DNA from: Allacma fusca
Lineage: Eukaryota > Arthropoda > Collembola > Symphypleona > Sminthuridae
NCBI GenBank assembly: GCA_947179485.1
Contig: OX359248.1
Span: 28,157,378-28,221,377 of the forward strand
DNA length: 64,000 nucleotides
Direction: 5' to 3'
The notes below the pieces were generated by a model. The model was not told where the DNA came from. It did not search any database and saw only the letters and a list, made by a program, of their open reading frames with translations. How positions within the stretch are numbered: the stretch's first letter is position 1; each line of letters begins with the position of its first letter. Positions 12,123 through 23,900 of the stretch are shown here, piece after piece. A program made the position numbers and the translations under genes.

Positions 12123-14907
12123 GGCTTGTGATAACTTGAGTAAATACTGTAAATATTTTATGTATAGACGAGCCTTGAAATAGATATTGATTTTGAGGAA
12201 GCATTAGTTACAAATCTTCTGTGCATAATAATTATCTATTTGGAAATTGAACTCACAATCCGATCTTGAACCAAGCTCTAATCTCTAATTCGATGTTGTA
12301 ATAATTATTAGTCCCGTTCCCGTAAGGCAAATAATAGAATCTTAGTAATCCAAAAGCCAAAATATCCAAAATCGTGTATCAAGTTAATGAAAGTGTAAAG
12401 TTTATAACTTTATTTGTAGTAATTCATTGGGCTATGGCTATGGGAAGGGAATACATTCACTATTGACACTCACTTCGTATTTTTTCACATCGAGCGTCAA
12501 CTTCACGATTCGCTGTTTAATGCTCCCGTGCCTATAATTCCACAAATTAATGCATCATTCATATTAAAAAAGTTTGTCGTACGTGTACGACTCCTAAAAT
12601 AATGGTTTAAATGTTGGGTATGTCAATGTTTCCTTAATGTTTATCTTGACAACAACTGCATGAAAAATAAAAAATATTCCGCAATTCAAACATGGAATGA
12701 CTTCCAAAATAAAATGTGCCGTCAATATGACAACTGGAACAAATTTACTTTTTGATTCTAATTTTGATAGCGTGTAATATTATCCAGAAATATTTGTGTG
12801 AGGAAGAGGAAGACTCTTGGAATAATCTCTTCTCACTACTAACCAGGGATGGGAAAGGCTTATATTCAAATAATTAATCCTTTTTTCTTAAGGTAGGAAG
12901 GAAATATTTGTATTTGACGGGGATCTTGGTATGCACGAAACAAAATTTCAATTTTTGCTTGATTTTTTCGGATACTAATTCTGATTCTGATACTTTTTTC
13001 CAAACCTGATTTTTACGTATTGTAATTATTGGGATTCAAAAATTCTGTACGGATTCCGATTCTACTATCCATAATCTATATTTTGAGGCTCACAGCGTCA
13101 CAGCTAATCATGGAGACTGACCATTTGAATATTAACGAGGTCCAAATTTTTTGGGGCACCATGAAATTCGGAGAGCTGGGAGTCGTCCGCTCCCGAGCGT
13201 CCATCATATTTTTTTCCTTTTCAACTGGAAAAAGCTTTTGTTAGGTTGCAGATAGGAGTAGGTTCTTCTATTTGGATAGGAACAAGTTATTAATATTTAA
13301 GGTAATGATAGAGGGAGCTATTTAGTTTAGGAATAGGACCAATTTTTAGGGGCGAAGTGAACTTGAAAGTCCCTATTGCGAATGTCGAGATGCATGCCTG
13401 TCTGCTTGACTGTCGCCAACTGCCGAACCAATTATACCAGGCAATTCAATTTTTTTCTAGGAGTGGATAATGCCAAAAGTAAGAATTAAGCCTATTGTTT
13501 TTGATGGAGCTTGGGTCATCCGTTTGACCTTCACAAATTAAATGAGGTCACGTAATACACTTATGCATTGAAACTGAGATGTTAAGCTGCATTATTGTAT
13601 TTATTACTTGCATTAAATTGCCCTTCATATCGACTGGTAGATGTCGCAAGACTTGCACATTACGTAATTTGAATATGAATGTGTACGTTTTCTCGAAATT
13701 TGTATACTCATACTGATAACGATTAAACGCGGGAATTTTAATCCGGAAGTTAGTTCAATACAATACCAACAGTACACACGAATGAATATATCTGTATATG
13801 CATGTCATGATAACCACAAAAGTTTTAAAGCTCAATGGTGTGCATAAGCGTTTTACTGACAAGTAGTCAACGCTTACTGCTATATTTACAAACATTTTAG
13901 AGTATTTTTCAGGGAACGTATAGTTACCAGCTTAAACTGTTACATCACTTACTGACGCTTTGCTCCTTAGTGACTTAGCACGTAGTGCTGATCACAGATG
14001 AATTTTTAGATTCTGGGTAGGAGTAGATTTTTAGGTTATGTACAGGGGTCGGTTTTGGGGTAATGGTTAGAGGGAGCTATTTAGTTTAGGAACAGGGATA
14101 ACTTTATGTACTAGTGATTAAGGGAATTATTTAGGGTGAAGGGTACATCAGCTATAAATTGCATCTATGCAAAAAAATAAACTCATATTCTGTGCGTAAG
14201 TACCTATACTGTAGATTAAATGCCTGGATTTGAATTTGCTCTGTATGAAACGTTTCTCCAACCTCTAGCCACTTGACAACAAACACTAATGACAGCTCCA
14301 TCTAATTATTAACGTTGGAAAAAATAAAATAAATATGCATTTTTCATGGCAACACGTTGTGAACAAAGGGACTCTGGAAATTGAAATGTGCTCATTGCAT
14401 TGTATTGGTGTCTTTAAATCCCTGGCTAGTCATGACAAAATACAAAAATAATTTAGTTTTATAACAAGACTGGTCAAGTGCTGACGGTAAAGTAAAAGCT
14501 ATGGAAATGTAAAAATTGCTAATGCAAAACTGTCATTTGACTTGTAAAGTTTCAAACCCCGGCCCAATCATCAGCACTGAAGTGAGTTGATTTTACATTG
14601 AAGACAGTAATATGATTTATGATACGAAGCTTATACTACACAAGGAATGAAAGAAAGTAAATAGTAGTAACAACGTCAAATACTAATACTGACACACACA
14701 CAGGAGGACACAAAGTTTCATTCCAACAGTCGTTATTTAACATTTGAGAAAAACTCTCCTACTCTATTCCATTATTGGTTTCACACCCATACAAAAACAT
14801 TTCTCTCCTATTTGAAACTTAAATGGCCATAAATTGAAAATATCATCCGCACGTTACGTTTAATTTGTTCTGACAATACTATTGAATTTTTTAGCACTCA
14901 AATTAGC
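12123..14907. other. Intergenic stretch with a dispersed repeat pair
   Basis: No coding exon chain was recognised. The stretch separates two divergently arranged genes, so it should hold both promoters. It carries a duplicated segment (see the repeat entry at 13308-14097). Confidence 0.5.
13308..14097. repeat. Direct repeat pair about 757 bp apart
   Basis: The segment at 13308-13340 recurs at 14065-14097 with few differences; both share AGAGGGAGCTATTTAGTTTA followed by GGAA and AGG. Neighbouring words (TAGGAGTAG, TTTTTAGG) also recur around both copies, so the repeated unit is longer and diverged. No coding capacity or terminal inverted repeat was found between them. This could be a decayed transposable element or an old local duplication. 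Confidence 0.6.
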
Positions 14908-16571
14908 ATGGGTAGCCGATCGGACTTAGTAGGTGTGGATAGTGGTCAAAACCAAATTAAAGCCTTCACGGAAGGTTTCATCCCCAACATGTACCGTGAT
15001 CCAGACTCTTATCCTCGTAATGCTACCAAAGTCTTGAAAGCCATTTGTGACTGTCTAGGATTTGGTAAACCGACTTATATTCTTGAGAAGGTACTTATAC
15101 ATAATAATTACACTTTGACTATATTTTACCAAATTCGTATACTTTCTTTTAATTAATTTTTTAATCTCCTCCAATATTTTCAATCCAGGGACCAGTAGGC
15201 CCAGAGATCGAGAAAGTTCACCAAGTGACCTGTGACATTGACGGATTGATGTGCTCAGCCATGGCTACTAGCACTGAAGAGGCAATTCGTGGGTCAGCTT
15301 TCCGTATGTCAGTCAGACTAATGCCTTGCGTAACCTTCGACGAACTTCTAGCTTTGCAGAGACTCTGTACATTGCAAAGATTGCCCGTCAATGACGTCAC
15401 ACTATTAAAGCAGCTACTTTCACTTGCAAATCCCACATGCATTCATACTAATGATAGCAAAGGCGATGAGACTGGGTTGGAGTACGCTGTACAAGCTGTA
15501 AGGACAATTTTGTTCATAATGTACAAAACCATGTACATACTTAATGACGTGTCTCTCTCTTATTTATTTGATTCCGTTTGTAAACCCAATGAATTTTTCA
15601 TGCGCCAGGGATTTTTCGGATTGAGGTGTAACTGCCCTATTTTATAATATTATTGTTTAGGTAACTCATAGTTTTGAAACTAAGAGCCTCCCAGTCCAGC
15701 TTGAGTCAGCTAATCGTACTCCGTTTGATGTCCAAGTAGCGGGAAGCACTTTATTTTCTCTTCTGGGTTGCGCCAGCGCCGACAAAAATGTTAGTACTAA
15801 TCCATTGTTGAGCCTCCTGGAACCTCTTCAGCTTCTTCATATTACTGAGGTAGAACCTAATGTCGAGGGAGGAGTTTTGAACGGAGATGTTAATTTTACT
15901 GATAATTTGTAGGCTCCGAAGACATTTTACGGAGCGTTCCCTCCACACAGTTCTGGAAGAAGCTCTGCCTCAGAAGAGCTCAGCATTATGACAAAACCAC
16001 CGGAAGTGACGGATAATAGCACAGCTACTACTGCTATCATCAGCCCAGCCTTGGGTACTGGAGACAGTGACCCTGTAAATGATGAAGGCCGAAAACGCAT
16101 CACAAGCTGCTCCTCTTCCGTTAGTATTGCTAAGAAGCATTCAAATCGATGCTATGTATTTACTTGGATTTTGTGGAATTATTTTATTTACTTTTACTTG
16201 TAGGATCAGAGCTTAAAATCCACAAAGAGCACCGTGGATAGTATCAGTAGGGTCAAGCATTATTGCGATCGCCATGGGCTGAGGCATTTTTATCTTGTAG
16301 GCGTTCTTTCAAACCATTGATAAATAAGAAATTAAAAATAATCGTTAAATGCATTCAAATATAATCTCTTTCATATGTTCTTGTACATATATAGTGTGCT
16401 CAAGTTGCGGATTGTCTTTCACCGCACTTCAAAGCGGACCTAACTGTTGATCGAGCAATCCTGCTCAAGGAATCTCTACATTCCCATGGGTACGGTCGAA
16501 CGAAAAAATCTGCGAGACACAATGCTGCTTTTAACATGTTAGAGCAACTGGAGATGGAGACACATATTTGA
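14908..16571 (+). CDS. dsRNA-binding-domain protein, Loqs/TARBP2/R2D2-like
   Basis: Six exons join in phase: 14908-15090, 15189-15497, 15661-15849, 15913-16155, 16204-16296 and 16395-16571, giving 397 aa. The first dsRBD, around residues 40-110, starts ATKVLKAICDCLGFGKPTY and continues to VTCDIDGL; its helix-2 position reads STEEAIRGSAF, so the usual KKxAK RNA contact is lost. The C-terminal dsRBD (about 315-392) starts SISRVKHYCDRHGL and ends RTKKSARHNAAFNMLEQL, with the KKxA(K/R) motif intact. The middle may hide another diverged copy (from DVTLLKQLL), followed by a Ser/Thr-rich linker. Proteins with two or three dsRBDs assist Dicer and Argonaute loading in RNA interference. A specific orthologue cannot be assigned by eye. 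The exon 3 donor at 15850 has an alternative at about 15790. Confidence 0.75.
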
Positions 16572-17657
16572 AAGTTTTTACTACTCCTGGCTTGAATTCA
16601 TCCGATCGAGTTTTCAGTGTCGATCGGTTTATACCAACGGACAGGCTCTGTACCTTTTAATACTTCTTTTTATCTAAATATCACAGCATTCCGTTTTGGA
16701 TTAGTTCATAAGGATGTTTTTAACTAACAATGATTTTTGCATGTGCCTTAATGTTTCCAGGCTCTGTTTTAAGGAACATTTTTAATAAAACGTTTTCTAC
16801 AAAACTTTTCAAGTAACCTGGTTGAGTTGACAATAATTCTGGGTATAGCATAATTTAAACAGCCCTTGTAGTCCGGAGAGTTCTACGTCATATAATTATT
16901 GCAATTAAAAGCTTGCTTTAGTAAATCGTCTACATCGAAGATAGAAATAAATAACGAGCTTACATTCAATTAGGACTGAATAAAAAGATGAGAACGGATG
17001 AACGAATCAGCTTGAGCGTATTTTTTTCTACAAAAAAAAGAACCAACTGGATGATTCGCACATGATTTTTACAACATCACCTTCAGCAAAACAAAAAGAT
17101 TAATGAAGTAATGCAAAGGTGTAGCCTGGGACAGGGTCTCCAAACAAAACAAAACATTCACACATCCATACATATACAATTAGTGCATGTAGTGTGTGAA
17201 CACTGTGAATACTTGAAGACACATCAATTGCAATAACTCATTATTTACTTTGCAATTTACTTCCAACGTGCAATGTCCAATCCACTCCAGTGGCTAAAGT
17301 TCGTAAATAAATAATGTAAAAAAAAATCAGCCTCATGCCTGAACCAACACCTCGTCATTTAATCACATTTTTACTGTCGTGTGAACCATTGCCTGATAAT
17401 CACAACAATTACGTCCTGGCGTTGCCTTTATTAGTATTACATAACATTACCATTATACAATAAATGTATTTATTAACGCAAACTGTACTGCAAGCTTGCA
17501 AGCCTCAGCGGATTTGGATCTAGGTTCATTGCGGTGCAATATCCTAGATAAAAATAATGGATAATGGATATATATGCATATAAATTAAAACTATTAGATA
17601 TGGGAATTGGAACAAATATTTTGCGAACAAATATGCTACTGATCTGGTGTTACCCTG
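16572..17657. other. Convergent 3' region
   Basis: The stretch lies between two genes that end toward each other. An AATAAA-type signal occurs near 16783 (TTTTTAATAAAACG) for the + strand gene. No exon was recognised; the DNA is AT-rich. Confidence 0.6.
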
Positions 17658-18892
17658 TTACACTTTCAATATTTCTGATGACTCGTCATCTGGTATAGGA
17701 TCCAATATAGGTTCAGGGTAGAACAGTTCGGTTTCATTTTCAATTACTGGAACTAATGACGGTGTTAATTGATCGTTGTCAGGGTGTTTCCCATCAGTAG
17801 GTTTTAGAGCTGATAACCTTCGATCCAGCTCGTCGTCAGGTTCTTCAAAGGAGCAGCATATCAACCCTTTTGGACAGTCAGCCTATACAGAAGCAATGAA
17901 TGTTTTACAAGATAATTAGCATCCACCGTTCAATTTTATTGCAAATTACAAATGATATAATTATGGTAACATGTGTCCAAAAATGTTACTTCAGTCCTAC
18001 CACATTGCAAAGTCTAAAATTTGCATCCAGAGTTTCTGACTGTGGATGAACAATAGTCATCATACAGTAGGAATAAGCAGACTGAAAGCTGTTTTCTGTG
18101 TCACAAAATTTTTGAATGTGCATATAAATTGTAAGCATTTTTAGTGTTATTTGCATCACTGCTTAAATATTTTATTTGCCAGTGTGCCGGCATTTGTAAT
18201 AATTGCTCCTTGAGACTCATGTTATTGTTAAGATTTCTCTTGGTACCCTTGCACTCCCATTATACCAACTGTAGTATGTACATACTAACAGCCTTCGTGC
18301 TAATAACATACTACATACATTACAACGGCTCGGAATATCATTTTGACGTGTTAAAAGTTTAAATGTCTTTCGTCCCCATTTTCATTGTATTTTATGGAAA
18401 CAAGTGTAATAGTAAGTAATTGCATAACAAAGAAACCCACAGGATCAGTTTTTATCACACGTGACAAACTTACCTTCTCAATGAGTTCACACGGCTTCAA
18501 ATGTTGCAAAACCCACAACGCCATGGCTGTTTTGCATTTACCCTTACATAATTGAGTTTTTGCTTCGGCTGAGACATTTTTGTAAGAGCCTGTCAAACGC
18601 ATTTCAAAAAATTACTTCTCAATATCAGCACCAAAGCAATTTTATAAAATATAAGCAATCACTCAATGACTTGGGTAATTCACTGGGTAAGTGTAAGAAT
18701 TTTCTCCTAGAAGTTAATCTTACCTAAAATTTCTTCCCAACTCAAATTCAGCTTCTGAATTCTTAGAAAAAAATTCAATTCCCGATTTTCTGGAGTAACT
18801 TGCTTCTTTGAAATATTTGCCGTATGGGATAGAACCACCAGGTACAATAGTAGGGTTAGAAGTCCTACTGGTGTGAACACACAACCTTTCAT
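17658..18892 (-). CDS. Small secreted cysteine-containing protein, unknown family
   Basis: Three - strand exons join in phase: 18892-18724, 18589-18474 and 17882-17658, giving 169 aa. Residues 1-25 form a signal peptide (MKGCVFTP followed by LLTLLLYLVVL). The mature part has a cysteine cluster: KTQLCKGKCKTA, then LKPCELIEK, then ADCPKGLICC, giving six cysteines that could form three disulfides. The tail is acidic and Pro-rich (EEPDDELD; ending near DESSEILKV) without cysteines. All three splice junctions have good GT/AG sites and the phases agree. I do not recognise the family; a secreted effector, peptide precursor or protease-inhibitor-like protein are all possible. Confidence 0.65.
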
Positions 18893-20438
18893 TTTGGTTT
18901 CAAAATAATAATAATAATTATTATTTTGGAAATTTATGACTGTTTGAAATCAACTGTGTAAATATATCTGGCAACATATGAACTTTGTTGGAGTGTTTCT
19001 TATGGGGTTAAAAAATAGGTGAGATTCTGTTATTGGTCCAGAAATAGTAGCTGTGTGAAAATAAAACTTGTAAGCTACAAAATATGGATGCTGTAGCTAG
19101 GTTGTTTATTCCTCAACTGAAATCAACACCGGAATTTCGAAGAAGCTACAACACATCACATGTGTGAACTTGTGTGGATTCCTTTAAAACGACAAGATAT
19201 GGTTGAGGTACTCGAAAGATTAAAGTTTCCGGTCGTATGTATATAGCTTTGCTGAAACAGTCGCTTTTTTTTTATTGTGAGGCCTTTATACTCTTTACAT
19301 ACACGAGATACACAATAGGGGAGATATGATATTATGGGCAGTAAACTGGAAATAGAACCATGTTTGTCCTCACAGGTCATTAGTATGTTAATTTTTTCTC
19401 AAGACATTTAGAAAGCTGGAGTACCTTACATGCAATCTGTAACATATTCATCCTTGCATCTACAATCTACAGTATTATTTCCTATTCAATTCCAGTTGGG
19501 ACCTAACGCTGAATATAAAAGGTTTAGGAGTCTGCAGCCTACATTTTAAGCTTTGATACAAAAAAAATTAAATATTTTGAATGTATATGCTCATTTCTGT
19601 AAACATCAGGAAATGTCTTCCTTGTTCCGCAAATCACTGTAATATCAGAACCAGTAAGTACATTTGATGTGGGAAAATTAGAAGGTTATTTCCCATTTTA
19701 ACATTTATTGATACTCACCGTTACTAACTTAAAGGTAACCACACGGGACTGATAATGCTTCCTAATAAGTTACAACCCAAACAATAGCCACGATTCCAAA
19801 AGTAGTTTTCTCGTGCCAAACAATCCCTCAGAGAAAAAAAGCAGTGTGCTTGAATAAACGTGCGAAAATAATGAGTTGATTGAATGGACTTAAACCAGAG
19901 GTAATCTCTTTTCATACGTAAATTTAGCAACAAGGCCTTCGTGGACGTGGGAAACAGGTAAACAAACCTTACTGAAGTATATAATTTCCAATAGTAGTGC
20001 TTGATTTTATTAAAATTTCACAGTTAGGCTCTGAAAAGGCTTTGAATAGCTTCAAATAAGTTATGATTGAATATGTAGCTACGTTTGTTGACGTATTTAT
20101 CAGTTGACAAAGGTTGACGCGTACGAACCATTCGCAACACTGCACTGGTCGAATGTACATATATACATGATGTTGAGACCATTTTATTTACTTTTACCAT
20201 ATCTCAATGGCTCTTAATGCTATAATTAATTATAAGCACCTCTCTGGCGTGCATTTATGCCCAATCTAATAATATAAGTGTAAAAACTCCAGACAATACT
20301 ATCTGTTCAAAGGTTAAATTATTTTAAGGGCGTCCGTGAAGGAGCATTTTGCCAAAAAAAACGTAAGTGTTCCTAGGTACCTTGTGCTAAAATTGTTGCT
20401 TACATTTTTAATATATGCAAGGTCATCACATGTACAGA
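18893..20438. other. Intergenic stretch
   Basis: No exon chain was recognised. An A/T palindrome built on AATAATAATTATTATT sits just upstream of the secreted-protein gene at about 18902-18928. The stretch should hold that gene's promoter and the 3' UTR of the ionotropic receptor. Confidence 0.5.
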
Positions 20439-23211
20439 TTATCTCAGGTAATATTGCGCGCTTCTGCGAATGTGAAGCATTTTACGTACTACCATCCATA
20501 TTTCGGATAAAATCCACAGAATCATTTCCAAAATAATGAAAAAACAGCTCGAGATGTGTTCCAAGACTAGAACTGCAACTGACACTTGACAACCAATTAT
20601 AAAACACCGCCGGATACCATCCAATTCAATCATTGTCAGCTGCTCGTATTCATACTGATTTTCACGTTGACCCGGACCCAGAGACTTTTTATTCCCTCTG
20701 GTTACACTTGAGCTCCAGTCAAGTAAAAATTCTGCAGTCTCGTCAATCTGCGCAACAATAAGGGCCAGTTAATAGGTTTAGTCCAGTCAATCGTAATTAT
20801 ATATACTCTGAATTTATATAAACAGATACGCAATAATTACTAGCATTGCTTCCGTATTCCCATCCCACGCAGTTCTCCCTCGACGAAAATTTCCCATCCA
20901 GTAATGAACCAAACCACTTTCCACAGCCTGACTCAGTATTCTATCAAATGCTCTGCGGAACGGCCAATTTTTTTGCATTGCCCATGCAAGGTTCACGTCC
21001 GGGAGAATATTCTCGGATGAGATGTGAAACGAGAAGACCCTTGTCTTATTATAGACAAACCTGGGAAGCAGGAAGGTGATTACAAACAATTCTAACAGGA
21101 TTAACGCGGAACACCAAAACTCACAATCTTTAACTGGATTTGAACCTATGATAAAACGATAGTCTGGATCTTGTATCCATGTATATTTTCGTGCCTCTAG
21201 AAACTCTCTTGATACTTTGACAGCTATCAAGCCAATTAACAAGTGTTGCATGCTTCCACAATTCCGGTCTCTTGCTTCGAAGGTACTCACCCAACTCTGC
21301 TTCGTAATCTCGAATGTCCAGAGGAATCCTAAAAGCCCAGATTTAGTTAGACTCTGTTTTACAGAGATTTCATATTTGGTCTTTGTACACCTCCTCACCC
21401 AGAATGTATAATATTACTGCTTTTATCAACTGATGGGATGATCTTTGGACTGGTCATGTTGGAAATCAAGTGTGTTATAAACACTATTCCTGCAATTTAT
21501 TTATATGAAAATAAGTTAATTGTTTGCAAAATGCACATAATGTATTTGCACAAAATATAAGGAAAAAGCAGCTCATTTAGCTTACCCAAGATGTAAAATG
21601 CAAGGGAAGATAAATGACAAATCCAGCATAAGGCAGCTGATCGGGGGAAACGGTTACAAGGTTTTTGAAACATTTGAGTGATTGCAAATGATGTGACATT
21701 CCCAAATCGTGTGAACCACTCATCATGTTTTGCAAATGGAAATTTCAGTTTCTTCGACATTTTTCTCTCGATATTAGCAATGATGTACAACATAACCGCG
21801 GTGAAAAGCTCTGCTCCAACAATGTGATACCACACAGATGTCCTGTGGAGAGAATGTGTTCATGTACCCGTATATAATAATTATTATTGTTACTTTCAAG
21901 CCTGCTAGCTCCAAGATTGTTCATAATGAATTATTACATTTTTTTCAGTGTGAGTACTCTACCTAAATGGCTTCATGATTATGTTCCGAATTTTTGTTTT
22001 CTGCTTGATAGTTGGGCTGATGAACGTGTAGCTGTCAACGTAATAAGTTCGGGAGAAATCAAAGTACTTACTACGTTCTGGAGTGAAAGCAATCCCTCCA
22101 AGAGCAAAGTCAATGGTGCCATTAGACAAATACCGAAACATTCCCGTCCAAGAATTATTTTCCAACCTGCCGAACTTTTCATTCTGTAAGGAGAAAGCAG
22201 CATAAACCCCAATAAGAACCAAATTTTAAATTTGATGGTAATATGAAAACTAAAATAAATACTTTACATGAACATGCATAATTGTAGTATTCAATTTCTT
22301 TTCCACGAGTTTACTCAGCCTCCAGTCCAAACCATCCAAGTAGGGGTGCAACTTGCTCCCCCAAATAAAAAATGGTTCCTTCCAGATAATACCAGCCGAA
22401 AGTGGAGCCCCATAGAAGCTAGTAAATTTGTCCGGGAAAATATTTAACCCTCCGCGATAGAATCTGTCTTCAGTTACCGACCAAACGTCCAAATTCTCGT
22501 AACAAATGCTTTTCCCCCCACAGTATGGGTACACCGTGAATACATTGATGTTGCCATATTTATGATCCTGTTTCAGACCCACAATGTACGGAATATGTTT
22601 CCAGAACTGAAGTTTTGGAATATCCTTCGATAACAACCCAAAGTTTTCAGGGTAAACTAAAATGACTCGATCGTGACGCTTCCACCCCGGATGAAGACGG
22701 GATGAGTCAGTGTAAAGAATTGTTGGATTAGAGACCCAAATAATGAACGTGTAGTGCTGGTTCGGACCGGATTTTCCTCGATTGTACAACAGTTGTAGGA
22801 CTGACCTCAAGACTGATGACTGTTTTGCGGTCCCGAAAGTTTGTTTGTGCCTTATCTCTTGACTTTCCCCCAGATTTATCATCACCACCACTCGATTTAG
22901 CATGTGCAGATCCTAAAAAACAGGTGTTTTGGAAATTACAATAGGATTTTCAAGTGTGCGTACACATTATAAGTTGCAACTCATTACAACCTTCTTACCT
23001 CTATAAATTTCATATGAATTCTTCGAGATTCCAGCTCTTTGTCGTAAAACAAAACAATAGTGTTATCCACGTTGTGGGTTTGTACGATTTCAATTGCAAG
23101 TTTCATTATCCCAGAAGTGTTGCACCCCCTTTTAGTTGAATTCTGGGCTCCAATGCTTATCAAAGCCACGGTTAAAATTAAAAGTACGGCTAAGTCTCTT
23201 TTTGCCGACAT
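20439..23211 (-). CDS. Ionotropic receptor (IR, iGluR-derived chemoreceptor)
   Basis: Eight - strand exons join in phase: 23211-22999, 22912-22268, 22183-21963, 21842-21586, 21489-21399, 21328-21146, 21060-20841 and 20747-20439, giving 712 aa. A signal peptide (DLAVLLILTVALISIGA) leads a long N-terminal domain. The S1 ligand lobe contains NNSWTGMFRYLSNGTIDFA and TPERSKYFDFS, keeping the Arg that contacts a glutamate-type ligand. M1 starts WYHIVGAELFTAVML; the pore/M3 region runs across exons 4-5 to ILGIVFITHLISN. S2 starts IPLDIRDYEAEL, passes YMDPRSRL and ends SQAVESGLVHYW. M4 is in the last exon (IIGCQVSVAVLVLEHIS). The layout matches insect and crustacean IRs, ligand-gated cation channels in chemosensory neurons. 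It looks like a divergent tuning receptor, not a co-receptor; ligand unknown. Confidence 0.88.
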
Positions 23212-23900
23212 GTCAAATACCAAAACTTGTGGGTGAGAGCCACAAGTTCAATACTGGGGCTATCTGCCTTCGTCGATTCAACAAAAGATTAAACATAAAT
23301 CATGCTCCTTCGTTCTCCTTTTAAACCACTGGATTTTTCCCATAGTTAAACTTTCATCTCAAAATTTTGGGTAGTTGAAGAAAAATAAAATTGATATTCC
23401 CATACAAAGATACATGAAATAGTTTAGGGCACAACAAATTACCTATTTGTTTTATAAAAATCTTTGTAGAAGTTTATTTTTAGGCAGTTTTCATGTCACT
23501 AGAGCTTGTAAAAAAGTTTCTTGAGTATCTGCTGTTCTCAAGTCAATAATTTATGTTCCAGCACGTCAAGTATGAATTCGATGATGAATATACGCGGTTT
23601 ACATGAGACCATGAGGACCATAACTTATTTAGGAAAAGGAACATCAACTACAGCTATTTCTGGAAGAATGTTTCAATGAGATACGTCATTAAGCTCCTGT
23701 ATTTAACTACATGTTGATATTAATACTAGAGCTATGTAGGAATCCTGGCTTTCTATCAAATGATTTCTGAGAAATAATAGCGAAACAAACATTTTCTCAT
23801 GTGACACAAAACATCGCAACTGAAATAGTTCTCAAACAAGTTATTATATATATTATACAAGAAGCACAAAACAAAAAAGTATCCTTAAATCTAGCAAACA
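23212..23900. other. Short intergenic spacer
   Basis: AT-rich DNA between the start of the receptor gene and the end of the ABCA gene, both on the - strand. No coding exon was seen; it should hold the receptor promoter and the ABCA 3' UTR. Confidence 0.6.

Noticed and set aside
19724-19933. - strand open frame of 69 codons downstream of the ionotropic receptor
   Set aside because: The receptor is complete with M4 and stop at 20439; no acceptor joins this frame in phase.
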